The translations under genes and the position numbers were made by a program. A model generated the notes under the pieces. It made no database searches, had not been told where the DNA came from, and worked only from the letters and a program-made list of their open reading frames with translations. This document shows, one piece after another, positions 15,241-22,074 of a stretch of DNA of 28,311 nucleotides (within the stretch, counting starts at the first letter, position 1; each line of letters opens with the position of its first letter). This DNA is from JAOZHU01 sp964506435 (GTDB taxonomy: Archaea > Thermoproteota > Bathyarchaeia > Bathyarchaeales > Bathycorpusculaceae). Where the stretch lies: positions 1 to 28,311 of the forward strand of contig CAZDLK010000025.1 in NCBI GenBank assembly GCA_964506435.1, given 5' to 3'.

Positions 15241-15256
15241 TCAATCCTGTCTTGCC

Positions 15257-16336
15257 TTATAGTGCAGGGTAGATATACACGCCTTGCCAAGTGCGACCTA
15301 AATAGGTCTCTAAGTACTCTCTCAAAACTGCTTCAGGGTCGAAATCAGTAAATAGCTCTGGGTAGAGAACTTTGGCTAAGTACATTGGCCCGAATATTTT
15401 CCTAGAACCCCCTGTCACATCAAAGGAGATAACGTATACATCGCCGTTACGTACTGCTGTTGTTTGCGCAAGTTCAGGTCGAGAGATTATTGAGCTGTGA
15501 ACAGCTTCGAATTGTGTAGTGTTAGTAAGGAAATAGCCTGCGGATTGTCCCTTGAATATGAAATCTGGGTTTCGTAGCGCAACGTCTTCAGGGTCAACTG
15601 TACCTCCAGTAAATAATTCGGGATAAAGGTCCTTGCCTCCGGCTGCTCGTATCATTCCAGGGATTCCAGCGCCGTAGCCTGCTCCTCCATATGTGCTGTA
15701 AGTAGCAGCACCTTCAAAATAGACAAGCTTTTTGTCTGCATCAGAAACGCTTTTCAGTCTTTCCGTTATCATGTCGGTAACGTTTTTGAGGAATGCAGAG
15801 TAAGAGGCAGCTTTCTCTTCTAAGCCAAGCATGAAGCCAAGTGTGGTTACTTCCCGATACCAAACTTCAGTTCTGTAGAAATCTAAGGCTACAACAGCAA
15901 TTCCAAAAGGCTCTAGTTGCCTCTGAACTTCATCAGGCAAAGGCGGGTACGTAGATAGCATAATTACGACATCGGGATTCAACTGTGCAATCGCTTCATA
16001 GTTTGGCTCGTCATAAGAACCAATGACGGGCGTGTTCACCAGTTCTGGATATAATCCTTGATCCACTTCAGCTTTGGTTGCGACATCGATACCAATAATT
16101 CTATCTGATGCGCCAAGTGCTTTCATTACCTGCGGGGCGTTGTTCCATAGCACTACAACGCTTTCAACTGGGTACGGAACTTCCACGTAGCGATCGGCTG
16201 AATCTTGAACTGTAACTGTGCTTTTTTTCCTGTTGCTAGCCGTTGTTTGAGATGTATAGAATCCTCCTGCAAAGGCAGCTACAATCAAAATTATGAAGAT
16301 TGCAGTCACTAGATATTTTTTTCCGATTTTCACCAT
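15257..16336 (-). CDS. ABC transporter substrate-binding protein, FecB/BtuF (helical-backbone) type
   Basis: A 359-residue extracellular binding protein. A single N-terminal hydrophobic segment (LVTAIFIILIVAAFAGGFY) with no lipobox cysteine suggests an uncleaved membrane anchor or signal peptide. Two lobes typical of metal-chelate/cobalamin binding proteins follow: VESVVVLWNNAPQVMKALG, PVIGSYDEPNYEAIAQLNPDVVIM and a C-terminal lobe (NPDFIFKGQSAG). It delivers the ligand to the permease encoded next. First gene of the operon, with a GGAG ribosome site and a promoter flanked by two inverted-repeat operators (16355-16412). The ligand-binding residues do not identify the ligand. Archaeal homologues carry iron complexes, molybdate-like oxyanions or B12 precursors. 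Confidence 0.9.
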   Translation of the reverse strand: MVKIGKKYLVTAIFIILIVAAFAGGFYTSQTTASNRKKSTVTVQDSADRYVEVPYPVESVVVLWNNAPQVMKALGASDRIIGIDVATKAEVDQGLYPELVNTPVIGSYDEPNYEAIAQLNPDVVIMLSTYPPLPDEVQRQLEPFGIAVVALDFYRTEVWYREVTTLGFMLGLEEKAASYSAFLKNVTDMITERLKSVSDADKKLVYFEGAATYSTYGGAGYGAGIPGMIRAAGGKDLYPELFTGGTVDPEDVALRNPDFIFKGQSAGYFLTNTTQFEAVHSSIISRPELAQTTAVRNGDVYVISFDVTGGSRKIFGPMYLAKVLYPELFTDFDPEAVLREYLETYLGRTWQGVYIYPAL

Positions 16337-16354
16337 TTAAGGTCTTCTCCAGTG

Positions 16355-16376
16355 TTACTATTTTTAGGAAAAGTAA
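16355..16376. promoter_or_regulatory. operator copy 1 (imperfect dyad) at the cassette promoter
   Basis: The plus strand reads TTACTATTTT, two bases, GGAAAAGTAA; seven of ten positions pair. It lies between the TATA box and the ATG of the binding-protein gene, over the expected transcript start. Flanks (GTG before, TGCC after) match those of copy 2. Confidence 0.6.
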
Positions 16377-16378
16377 TG

Positions 16379-16388
16379 CCAATATAAG
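16379..16388 (-). promoter_or_regulatory. TATA box of the ABC uptake cassette
   Basis: CTTATATTGG on the minus strand, between the two operator copies and about 48 bases upstream of the ATG at 16336. Expected transcript start is near 16358, inside operator copy 1. Confidence 0.6.
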
Positions 16389-16390
16389 TG

Positions 16391-16412
16391 TTACTATTTT
16401 AAAAAATAGTAA
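16391..16412. promoter_or_regulatory. operator copy 2 (perfect 10-base inverted repeat)
   Basis: TTACTATTTT, AA, AAAATAGTAA: a perfect dyad that extends to 13 bases per arm with one mismatch. It abuts the upstream side of the TATA box, where TFB would bind. A dimeric repressor on both copies would block the promoter. No regulator gene lies in the cassette. Confidence 0.7.
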
Positions 16413-16637
16413 TACCATCAAACTACCTAAGAAAATCCATCTCAATGTAAAACACGGAAGAAAATCAAAGGTGCAACACATCAAGCCATCGCCGCCTGCA
16501 TCTGCTTGTTACAACCAGTACAACCTAAAAATAAAACCAAAAACAATCCAACACCCAAACACAACCCAAAAAACAAACCCTGAGAAGTAGTTGTGCTTAG
16601 CAACCTCCCACTTCTGCTAACAGAAAAAACAACATAA
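16413..16637. other. gene-free spacer, strongly A+C-rich, with a hairpin next to the tRNA
   Basis: No ORF here is convincing. The plus strand is dominated by A and C (47 of 60 bases in 16501-16560). AGAAGT, A, GTTG, a seven-base loop, CAAC, five bases, ACTTCT at 16583-16615 can form an interrupted hairpin just beyond the tRNA 3' end; it could stop tRNA transcription or be a remnant of an island end. Confidence 0.4.
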
Positions 16638-16661
16638 TGCGGGGGGTGGGATTTGAACCCA
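16638..16661 (-). repeat. right direct repeat (attR-like), 24 bases, inside tRNA-Leu
   Basis: Identical to 11719-11742. It covers the discriminator base, the 3' acceptor strand and almost all of the T arm, the usual target of tRNA-directed tyrosine recombinases. Confidence 0.75.
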
Positions 16662-16722
16662 CGAACCTCTACAGGATAGGAGCCTCAGTCCTACGCCTTT
16701 GACCATGCTTGGCAACCCCCGC
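16638..16722 (-). tRNA. tRNA-Leu (anticodon GAG)
   Basis: The 85-base gene folds as a class II tRNA. The acceptor stem is GCGGGGG/CCCCCGC with discriminator A. The anticodon stem TAGGA/TCCTA encloses CTGAGGC, giving anticodon GAG at 16684-16686. A long variable arm follows, and the T stem GTGGG/CCCAC encloses TTCAAAT. Long variable arm and GAG indicate leucine (codons CUC/CUU). CCA is not encoded (TTA follows instead) and no intron is seen. Confidence 0.95.
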
Positions 16723-16908
16723 CCATCTGCTGTGCCGTGTTATGGCAAGCATTATTGCGTGGCAGATAATAGAAACAGCCAACATATTAAAAGGCTTTAC
16801 TTCGCAGCTCCGCAACAAATACTTCTACGCAGTATGCTCGCTTCAAGATAGGCGACAACGCGTTTGTCAGCAGAACGTGGCTGTCTTGGGTTGGGTGTGG
16901 GCAGTAGC

Positions 16909-16918
16909 TATTTATAAG
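16909..16918 (+). promoter_or_regulatory. TATA box of the cysK-cysE operon
   Basis: TATTTATAAG lies about 50 bases before the ATG at 16965. The rest of 16723-16908 holds no convincing gene. Confidence 0.5.
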
Positions 16919-16964
16919 ACACGGCAGCTATAACGACGTTATTATAAAGGGAACAGTGAACTTC

Positions 16965-17903
16965 ATGAAAAAAATCTGCAACAACGTCCTCGAAACCATC
17001 GGAGAAACACCGCTAATACGCCTAAACAAGCTAACCGCAGGCTTAAAGTGCACAATAGTGGCAAAACTGGAAGCGCGAAACCCAGGCGGAAGCATCAAAG
17101 ACCGCATAGGCCTAAGCATGATCACTGCAGCCGAAAAACAAGGACTAATCAAACCCGGCACAGTGCTTATTGAATCCACAAGCGGCAACACAGGCATAGG
17201 CTTAGCCCTTGTCGCCGCAGTAAAAGGCTACCGCCTAATCCTCACCATGCCCGAAACAATGAGCATCGAACGCCGCACTCTGCTGAAAGCCTACGGCGCA
17301 GAAATAGTTCTCACCGCAGGAGCAGAAGGCATGGCGGGCGCAGTTAAAAAAGCCGAAGAACTCGCCGCTAACACGCCGAACTCCTTTATGCCGCAGCAAT
17401 TCAAGAACTTGGCTAACCCGAAAATACACAGAGAAACCACAGGACCCGAGATATGGAACGCTACAGACGGCAAAGTTGACATATTAGTCGCGGGCGTAGG
17501 CACAGGCGGCACAATCACAGGCATAGCCCAGTACATCAAACCGCTTAAACCCCAGTTCAAAGCAGTGGCAGTAGAACCCGCCAGTTCAGCAGTTCTAAGC
17601 GGCGGCAAAGCAGGCGCGCACAAAATTCAAGGAATAGGCGCAGGCTTCATCCCAGAAGTCTTAAAACGCGATTTAGTAGCTGAGGTCGTCAAAGTTACAG
17701 ATGAAGACGCAATGCAAACCGCGCGATTGCTCGCTAAGAAAGAAGGCTTGCTCGTGGGTATTTCGGCTGGCGCAGCAACTTACGCTGCAGTTGAAGTGGC
17801 TAAGAGACCCGAAAACGCGGGCAAACTCGTGGTGGTTATTCTTCCAGACACCGGGGAACGCTACCTCAGTACGCCGCTGTACCAAGAAAAAACGCTATCC
17901 TAA
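16965..17903 (+). CDS. cysK: cysteine synthase (O-acetylserine sulfhydrylase)
   Basis: A 312-residue PLP enzyme that makes cysteine from O-acetylserine and sulfide. Lys45 in NPGGSIKDRIG is the Schiff-base lysine. ESTSGNTGIGLA binds the substrate carboxylate, GVGTGGTITGIA binds the PLP phosphate, and the C-terminal LPDTGERYLST is the usual family ending. The ATG at 16965 aligns with the family start (KKICNNVLETIGETPL); an in-frame GTG at 16956 would add three residues. The serine acetyltransferase gene follows 23 bases later, so the two steps of cysteine synthesis share an operon. This is the bacterial-type pathway, present in some archaea alongside or instead of the tRNA-dependent route. A cystathionine beta-synthase or O-phosphoserine variant is less likely given the adjacent acetyltransferase. 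Confidence 0.93.
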   Translation: MKKICNNVLETIGETPLIRLNKLTAGLKCTIVAKLEARNPGGSIKDRIGLSMITAAEKQGLIKPGTVLIESTSGNTGIGLALVAAVKGYRLILTMPETMSIERRTLLKAYGAEIVLTAGAEGMAGAVKKAEELAANTPNSFMPQQFKNLANPKIHRETTGPEIWNATDGKVDILVAGVGTGGTITGIAQYIKPLKPQFKAVAVEPASSAVLSGGKAGAHKIQGIGAGFIPEVLKRDLVAEVVKVTDEDAMQTARLLAKKEGLLVGISAGAATYAAVEVAKRPENAGKLVVVILPDTGERYLSTPLYQEKTLS

Positions 17904-17926
17904 CAGCATCATGTACATAACCATTT

Positions 17927-19030
17927 ATGAGCAGGAATAATCCCTTTATATCGAGTCTTCCGCGTAAAAAGAGGCGACACCTATTGGGAACCAACTCAAA
18001 TCAACCGCGACAAGAAAAGAAAAACCAGCCCAAAAACCAAGACGCCGAAGCGGATTGCTGGAACCCAGAGAAACTACGTGACGCGCTGATGAAAAGTCAG
18101 CAGAGCATAGAGAGCAAGTGGAGCGAGACAGGGCTGCCCGCGCTTGTTGACGAAATCATAAAAAACTACGAGACATTCGGCAGCATGGATCACCTTGAAG
18201 GCAAGGATCTGCCGTCGAAAAAAGTCGTCATTGAAGTTCTCGAAGACTTGTTAACAGTTTTCTTCCCAGGGTACTTGGGCAAAACTGGGATCACCAAATC
18301 CAATATCAAATACTTTCTCGGCAACACTTTGACTTCAGTTTATACTAGGCTAACTGATGAAGTGGACAAAAGTTTGAAGTATATTTGCCGAAAAATTAAG
18401 GAGTGTCCTGAAGACATCTGCCAGCAAAGGGCGCAAGTTATCGTTAAAGAGTTCCTTGAGAAGATTCCTGAAATACGTTCGCTGCTCAGCGGCGATATAG
18501 AAGCAGCGTACAATGGCGACCCTGCTGCTGTCAGCGCTGAAGAGGTCATTCTAAGCTATCCGTGTGTGCTGGCTATTGCCACTTACAGGATAGCCCATGA
18601 ATTGTATCTCCGCGGGGTTCCGCTTATTCCCCGAATAATGAGTGAGCATGTGCATTCGCAAACGGGCATTGATATTCATCCAGGCGCCACTATAGGTAAA
18701 AACTTCTTCATCGACCACGGCACGGGCGTGGTTATCGGCGAAACAGCGGAGATTGGGGATAACGTGAAGATTTATCAGGGTGTTACTTTGGGTGCGTTAA
18801 GTTTTCCGAAAGACGAAAAGGGCCGTTTGATCAGGGGGAGGAAGAGGCATCCTGCGGTTGGAAATAACGTGGTGATTTATTCAGGTGCCACGCTTCTTGG
18901 GGCTGATGCGAAAGTAGGCAATGATGTGGTTATAGGTGGCAACGTTTGGATAACTTCCCATGTTGCTTCAGGTACTATAATTACTATTGCGCCGCCGGAG
19001 CTTAAGTACAAAAAGAAGAAACAACCGTAA
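17927..19030 (+). CDS. cysE: serine O-acetyltransferase with N-terminal extension
   Basis: A 367-residue enzyme that acetylates serine with acetyl-CoA to feed the cysteine synthase encoded just upstream. A basic, low-complexity leader (about 1-45: RKKRRHLLGTNSN, QEKKNQPKNQD) precedes a helical SATase N-terminal domain (about 45-225). The left-handed beta-helix holds TGIDIHPGATIGKNFFIDHG (catalytic His and Asp), GVVIGETAEIGDNV, QGVTLGA and GRKRHPAVGNNVVIYSGATLLG. Length resembles EpsC-like archaeal and bacterial forms with an extended N-terminus. The C-terminus ends in lysines (KKKKQP) instead of the isoleucine that inserts into CysK in classical cysteine-synthase complexes, so that complex may not form. 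The sense strand is A+C-rich at the 5' end and G+T-rich at the 3' end. No clear ribosome site precedes the ATG. Confidence 0.9.
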   Translation: MSRNNPFISSLPRKKRRHLLGTNSNQPRQEKKNQPKNQDAEADCWNPEKLRDALMKSQQSIESKWSETGLPALVDEIIKNYETFGSMDHLEGKDLPSKKVVIEVLEDLLTVFFPGYLGKTGITKSNIKYFLGNTLTSVYTRLTDEVDKSLKYICRKIKECPEDICQQRAQVIVKEFLEKIPEIRSLLSGDIEAAYNGDPAAVSAEEVILSYPCVLAIATYRIAHELYLRGVPLIPRIMSEHVHSQTGIDIHPGATIGKNFFIDHGTGVVIGETAEIGDNVKIYQGVTLGALSFPKDEKGRLIRGRKRHPAVGNNVVIYSGATLLGADAKVGNDVVIGGNVWITSHVASGTIITIAPPELKYKKKKQP

Positions 19031-19050
19031 GTTATATCATTGAATTAAAC

Positions 19051-19064
19051 TGAACTATAGTTCA
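19051..19064. promoter_or_regulatory. perfect 14-base palindrome at the archaeosortase promoter
   Basis: TGAACTATAGTTCA. A TATA-like GTTATATC at 19031-19038 would place the transcript start near 19060, inside the palindrome, so it may be a repressor site. Confidence 0.4.
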
Positions 19065-19070
19065 AGGCAG

Positions 19071-19145
19071 GTGAAACATTTTCCGCTGGAAGTGCTCTGG
19101 CTCTTGGACAAGCTTGCTTGCGAGAGAAGGCTGATTCATGAGTGA
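19071..19145 (+). CDS. possible 24-residue leader peptide overlapping the archaeosortase start
   Basis: GTG at 19071 follows AAGG and opens 24 codons (begins MKHFPLEVLWLLDKLACERR) that end with TGA at 19143-19145, overlapping the archaeosortase ATG by 8 bases. It lies inside the likely leader. The overlap suggests translational coupling, but nothing proves that it is translated. It could also be the remnant tail of a lost gene. Confidence 0.3.
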   Translation: MKHFPLEVLWLLDKLACERRLIHE

Positions 19146-20193
19146 GCGTAAGTTGTTTTCGGTTGCTGCTTACTTTAGGCGGTATCGCCGTTATTTGAGG
19201 ATTTTTCTGGTTTTCTTGAGTGTTGTCTTGCCTCTTGTTGTGCTTTATTTTTTTGATCCGCTTTCATTTGACAGAGCGTTTAATGGGCGAGCGTATTACT
19301 TGTTTTTTGTTTGGCTTGTTGTTCTGGAGTTTGCGTTAGATTGGGACACGTATGGCGCAAACGCGGCGGGTAATTCTGTTAAGAGGAATTTGGCGTTTGG
19401 TATAGCTGTACTGCTTCCCACGTGTTATGTTGTTGCTTCGCAGTTTTTTGGGTTGAACGCGGCTATTGTTGAATTGTATAGGCCGTTTGGTATTCCTTCT
19501 CCGTGGCTGGATAATACGTCTCTCACGATGGAGTTTGTGGCTTTCACAGTGTTGTTTGCAGTAATCATTTTGCTTTCTTATGGTCGTAAGGGGTTGGCGG
19601 ATTTTTCGCTTCCAATAGCACTGTTAGGCGCTGTTGCAGCGTATCATATGATTAATATTTTGTATCCTTACGGCGAGTTCGCGCCGTTTCAGTTTATTGT
19701 GCCTACGACGACCACGTTGTCGGCGAATGTTCTTAATTTGATGGGGTATCAAACACGAGTGATACTGAGCCCGACTAATCCGATGCCGACGTTGTATGCG
19801 TGGAACTCTGAGGCTATCTGGGGTTTCCAAATAGCGTGGCCTTGCGCGGGAGTGGAAAGCCTGTTGCTGTACACGGTTGTGATTCTGCTGTTTTTGAAGA
19901 AATCCAATATGCGTTGGATTCATCGGATAATTTATTTCGCAGTCGGCGCTGTTGTCACGTACTTCATTAACGTTTTGAGGATAGTTACTATTTTTACGCT
20001 TGCACTGAATAATGGCGATGTCTGGGCTTTCCATGATTTTTACGGGATTTTGTACTCTGCGATATGGATTGTGTCTTATCCGTTGATAATAATTGGAAGT
20101 CGCGTTTTGTGGGGTAGGCTCAAGATTGTGTATTCTAGAAGACGCGGCGGTGACAAGCAGACGGCATGTGATTCTAACTTTTCTTCAGTTTGA
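19138..20193 (+). CDS. archaeosortase/exosortase-family transpeptidase
   Basis: A 351-residue integral membrane protein with about eight helices. The family's catalytic set is visible: Cys236 in AWPCAGVESLLLY, Arg281 in FINVLRIV and His299 in FHDFYGILYS. Exosortases and archaeosortases recognise tailed surface proteins, cleave near the tail motif and probably transfer them to a membrane lipid. The spacing and the CAG-E-S pattern fit the archaeal branch (ArtA-E and relatives), but I cannot assign a subtype. Start ATG 19138 has AGAAGG seven bases upstream. A convergent neighbour (20351-21187) encodes a secreted protein with a matching tripartite tail and is the likely substrate. The gene is strikingly G+T-rich on its sense strand (17 of 60 bases are A or C in 19261-19320). 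Confidence 0.88.
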   Translation: MSERKLFSVAAYFRRYRRYLRIFLVFLSVVLPLVVLYFFDPLSFDRAFNGRAYYLFFVWLVVLEFALDWDTYGANAAGNSVKRNLAFGIAVLLPTCYVVASQFFGLNAAIVELYRPFGIPSPWLDNTSLTMEFVAFTVLFAVIILLSYGRKGLADFSLPIALLGAVAAYHMINILYPYGEFAPFQFIVPTTTTLSANVLNLMGYQTRVILSPTNPMPTLYAWNSEAIWGFQIAWPCAGVESLLLYTVVILLFLKKSNMRWIHRIIYFAVGAVVTYFINVLRIVTIFTLALNNGDVWAFHDFYGILYSAIWIVSYPLIIIGSRVLWGRLKIVYSRRRGGDKQTACDSNFSSV

Positions 20194-20350
20194 GACATGT
20201 GCCTCTTATTCTGGTTTTTCGCTGGTTGACGTTTACAGTTTACTCTGTTGGCAGGCTTGGTGCTGTTTTGGTGTTGCTGTTGCTTAGCAGAGAGCAATAA
20301 AAAAGAGGGAATATTGGAGTGAGCCTTTTGCAGGCATGACTTTGTGCAGT

Positions 20351-21187
20351 TTATTTCTTCAGTTTTCCTGAATTGTGTCTGCTGATTTTTGTCTCCTTGC
20401 GGAAATATCGGACGCCAGCTATCACTGCAACAGATGATAGCATCAGCATAACCACTATGGGAACAGTTTCAGGAATTGCACTTTGCTGTGCGTTCATTAG
20501 TCCCCAGTCGTTAGGCACGTCAGGGCTTCCTTCTGGCCACGATTGGACGCCGGCAGCGCTGTTACTTGCGTCATATGCTGCTACTCTAATCCAAAATTCA
20601 GGCATTATACCGAAGTGCGCGTGGTCTATTTTGATTTCAACTACCCAGTGTGGAGTGCTTGATGTCGGAGTTGCACTTATTGAATCAATTACTTGGAGGT
20701 GGGTTGGCACCGTGTAATCAGTGAATTCGTTCCAGTCTGTTCCTGTTCCTTTGTATACCGTTAGTGTTGTTGCGCTGTGGCCTGTATAATTTATTAGGAA
20801 ACAGTTTGTTTGAGGAGTGTCGGCGGGGTCTAGGGTGCCCATCAGTTCTGTTGATGCGTAATAGCATAGTTGCCAGAAGTCGTCTGCATCGTTGGTGTCG
20901 TCATCTAAAAATTCGATGAGGTAGTATTGGTTGATCCATGTAAGGTCACTGGCCGCGTTATATTTTAGTCTGAAAACAGCGTTGAGGCTGCCGTCTAGTT
21001 GTTTTTCTACTGAGTCAACCCATTCGTCGGGGGCGGTCCACTGTCCATCCATAGTCGGGACTGTCACTGCAGTGAAGTCATCCACTGTGTATCCTTCTTT
21101 GTAGGCTTTCACGTTTCCTGTGTTCACAATTAAGCATAGGCTGAATAACGTGATTATGCAGAAAGCAACCGCTAGTTTTCTTTTCAT
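20351..21187 (-). CDS. secreted CBM9-like protein with archaeosortase-type C-terminal sorting tail
   Basis: A 278-residue surface protein. Residues 1-28 are a signal peptide (RKLAVAFCIITLFSLCLIV ... KA). Residues 44-215 contain TMDGQWTAPDEWVDSVE and a beta-rich body with WVVEIKIDHAHFG, a pattern of CBM9/DOMON-like carbohydrate- or heme-binding domains found in many archaeal surface proteins. The C-terminus is tripartite: motif IPETVP at 238-243, a membrane helix IVVMLMLSSVAVIAGV, and a basic end (RKETKISRHNSGKLKK). That is the architecture of an exosortase/archaeosortase substrate, and the enzyme gene is convergent next door. Role may be glycan binding or cell-surface structure. A GAAGGG ribosome site precedes the ATG at 21187. 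Confidence 0.82.
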   Translation of the reverse strand: MKRKLAVAFCIITLFSLCLIVNTGNVKAYKEGYTVDDFTAVTVPTMDGQWTAPDEWVDSVEKQLDGSLNAVFRLKYNAASDLTWINQYYLIEFLDDDTNDADDFWQLCYYASTELMGTLDPADTPQTNCFLINYTGHSATTLTVYKGTGTDWNEFTDYTVPTHLQVIDSISATPTSSTPHWVVEIKIDHAHFGIMPEFWIRVAAYDASNSAAGVQSWPEGSPDVPNDWGLMNAQQSAIPETVPIVVMLMLSSVAVIAGVRYFRKETKISRHNSGKLKK

Positions 21188-21213
21188 TCCCTTCTCTCCC
21201 TTGTTTGAAACAG

Positions 21214-21227
21214 TTGAATTTATTCAA
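21214..21227. promoter_or_regulatory. inverted repeat in the promoter of the sorted surface protein
   Basis: TTGAAT, TT, ATTCAA lies between a TTTTTAAAG TATA-like box (21234-21243, minus strand) and the ATG at 21187. The half-sites TGAA/TTCA resemble those in the palindrome at 19051-19064, but the spacing differs. The remaining bases to 21424 show no gene. Confidence 0.3.
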
Positions 21228-21424
21228 TTCAATTGCTTTAAAAATTTTTCTATGATGCACAAGCTGCAGTCAATAGAACCAAAAATTGAAAAAAGTACCG
21301 TTGAATAGGTATCTAATGCCAACGCTCATTGCAATACTGAGCAGGTCAGCACTACACTACGCCTTTTGTTCTCTGCAGATTGATGCAATTACAAAAAATT
21401 GGGTGCTATACGTTCATGTTTTGT

Positions 21425-21868
21425 TTAGAGCAGGCGGAAGTCTTCTTTGACAGTTGTCAGCACTACGTGCGTGTTTGTGCGTTCAATGTAGGGCAGAGAC
21501 AAGAGTCGTTTGGTGAATTGCCCAAGGTCTTCGCGTCCTTTGAATTTTGCGATGATGACAGCGTCTGTTAATCCTGTCACGTCGTAAACGCTGCATACGT
21601 TTGGGATTTTAGCTATTTCTTTTTCTGTTTCAACAAGTCTGCCTTTTGCAACAGTTATTTCCGTGACAACTGTGAGTTGGTAGCCGAGTTTCTCATGGTT
21701 CAACAGGGCTGAGTAGTTTTTTATGATGCCGTCGTTTTCCATTTTTTTAATTCTTGCAAGTACGGTTCCAACGGAGACGCCTACTTTTTTTGCTATTTGC
21801 CTGCTTGAAAATCGGGCGTCTTCTAAAAGTCCCTGCAGGATTTTAACGTCTGTTTCATTTAATTCCAT
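21425..21868 (-). CDS. Lrp/AsnC-family transcriptional regulator
   Basis: A 147-residue Lrp/AsnC protein with winged helix-turn-helix (ETDVKILQGLLEDARFSSRQ, AKKVGVSVGTVLARIKKM) and RAM domain (TVVTEITVAKGRLVETEKEIAKIP ... TGLTDAVIIAKF). It diverges from the pair at 10697-11656: it is shorter and has the more standard RAM end (THVVLTTVKEDFRLL), so it is closer to the general archaeal Lrp group. The ATG at 21868 has AAGGAG upstream. It is divergent from guaA across about 200 bases with a shared A/T-rich promoter region, so it may control itself and perhaps guaA. Ligand unknown. Confidence 0.9.
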   Translation of the reverse strand: MELNETDVKILQGLLEDARFSSRQIAKKVGVSVGTVLARIKKMENDGIIKNYSALLNHEKLGYQLTVVTEITVAKGRLVETEKEIAKIPNVCSVYDVTGLTDAVIIAKFKGREDLGQFTKRLLSLPYIERTNTHVVLTTVKEDFRLL

Positions 21869-21944
21869 TTTTAAACGGCTCCTTGTGCATTTTTACAGTC
21901 AAACCGATTTTTACGAGACATGCTTCTAATAATCACCTGTATGT

Positions 21945-21956
21945 ATTTATATAAGT
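21945..21956. promoter_or_regulatory. TATA box between the Lrp/AsnC gene and guaA
   Basis: ATTTATATAAGT is near-symmetric. On the minus strand it lies about 80 bases from the regulator's ATG, a plausible promoter. For guaA a closer TATA-like GTTAAATTAC sits at 22023-22032. A G-tract motif (TTTAAGGGGGTATT on the minus strand) lies at 21972-21985. Confidence 0.4.
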
Positions 21957-22074
21957 TTAGTTTTCCGCTGAAATACCCCCTTAAACCCGCTTGGCTGTAA
22001 TTAACATGAACCAGATAGCAACGTTAAATTACTAGAGCGAAAAAACCAGTATCGCAAGCCGCGGCGAAGAACAA

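Larger units (their letters stand above)
11716..16661. mobile_element. putative integrated island in tRNA-Leu carrying an ABC uptake cassette, integrase absent
   Basis: The right end is the 3' end of the intact tRNA-Leu(GAG) gene at 16638-16722. The left end is an orphan copy of that tRNA 3' end in the same orientation, with 24 identical bases (11719-11742 against 16638-16661). This is what site-specific recombination into a tRNA 3' end leaves behind: the gene is restored on one side and the displaced end sits at the other. All five genes between are on the minus strand and form one transport system. I find no integrase, transposase or replication gene inside, so the element is either a relic or was mobilised in trans. 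Tandem tRNA duplication with decay is the alternative. Confidence 0.55.

Noticed and set aside
16709..16933. 74-codon plus-strand ORF starting within the tRNA gene
   Set aside because: It overlaps tRNA-Leu, shows no protein signature and has no ribosome site.
19985..19997. GTTACTATTTTTA inside the archaeosortase gene resembling an arm of the cassette operator
   Set aside because: It is within codons for a conserved membrane segment, has no second arm and is far from a promoter.
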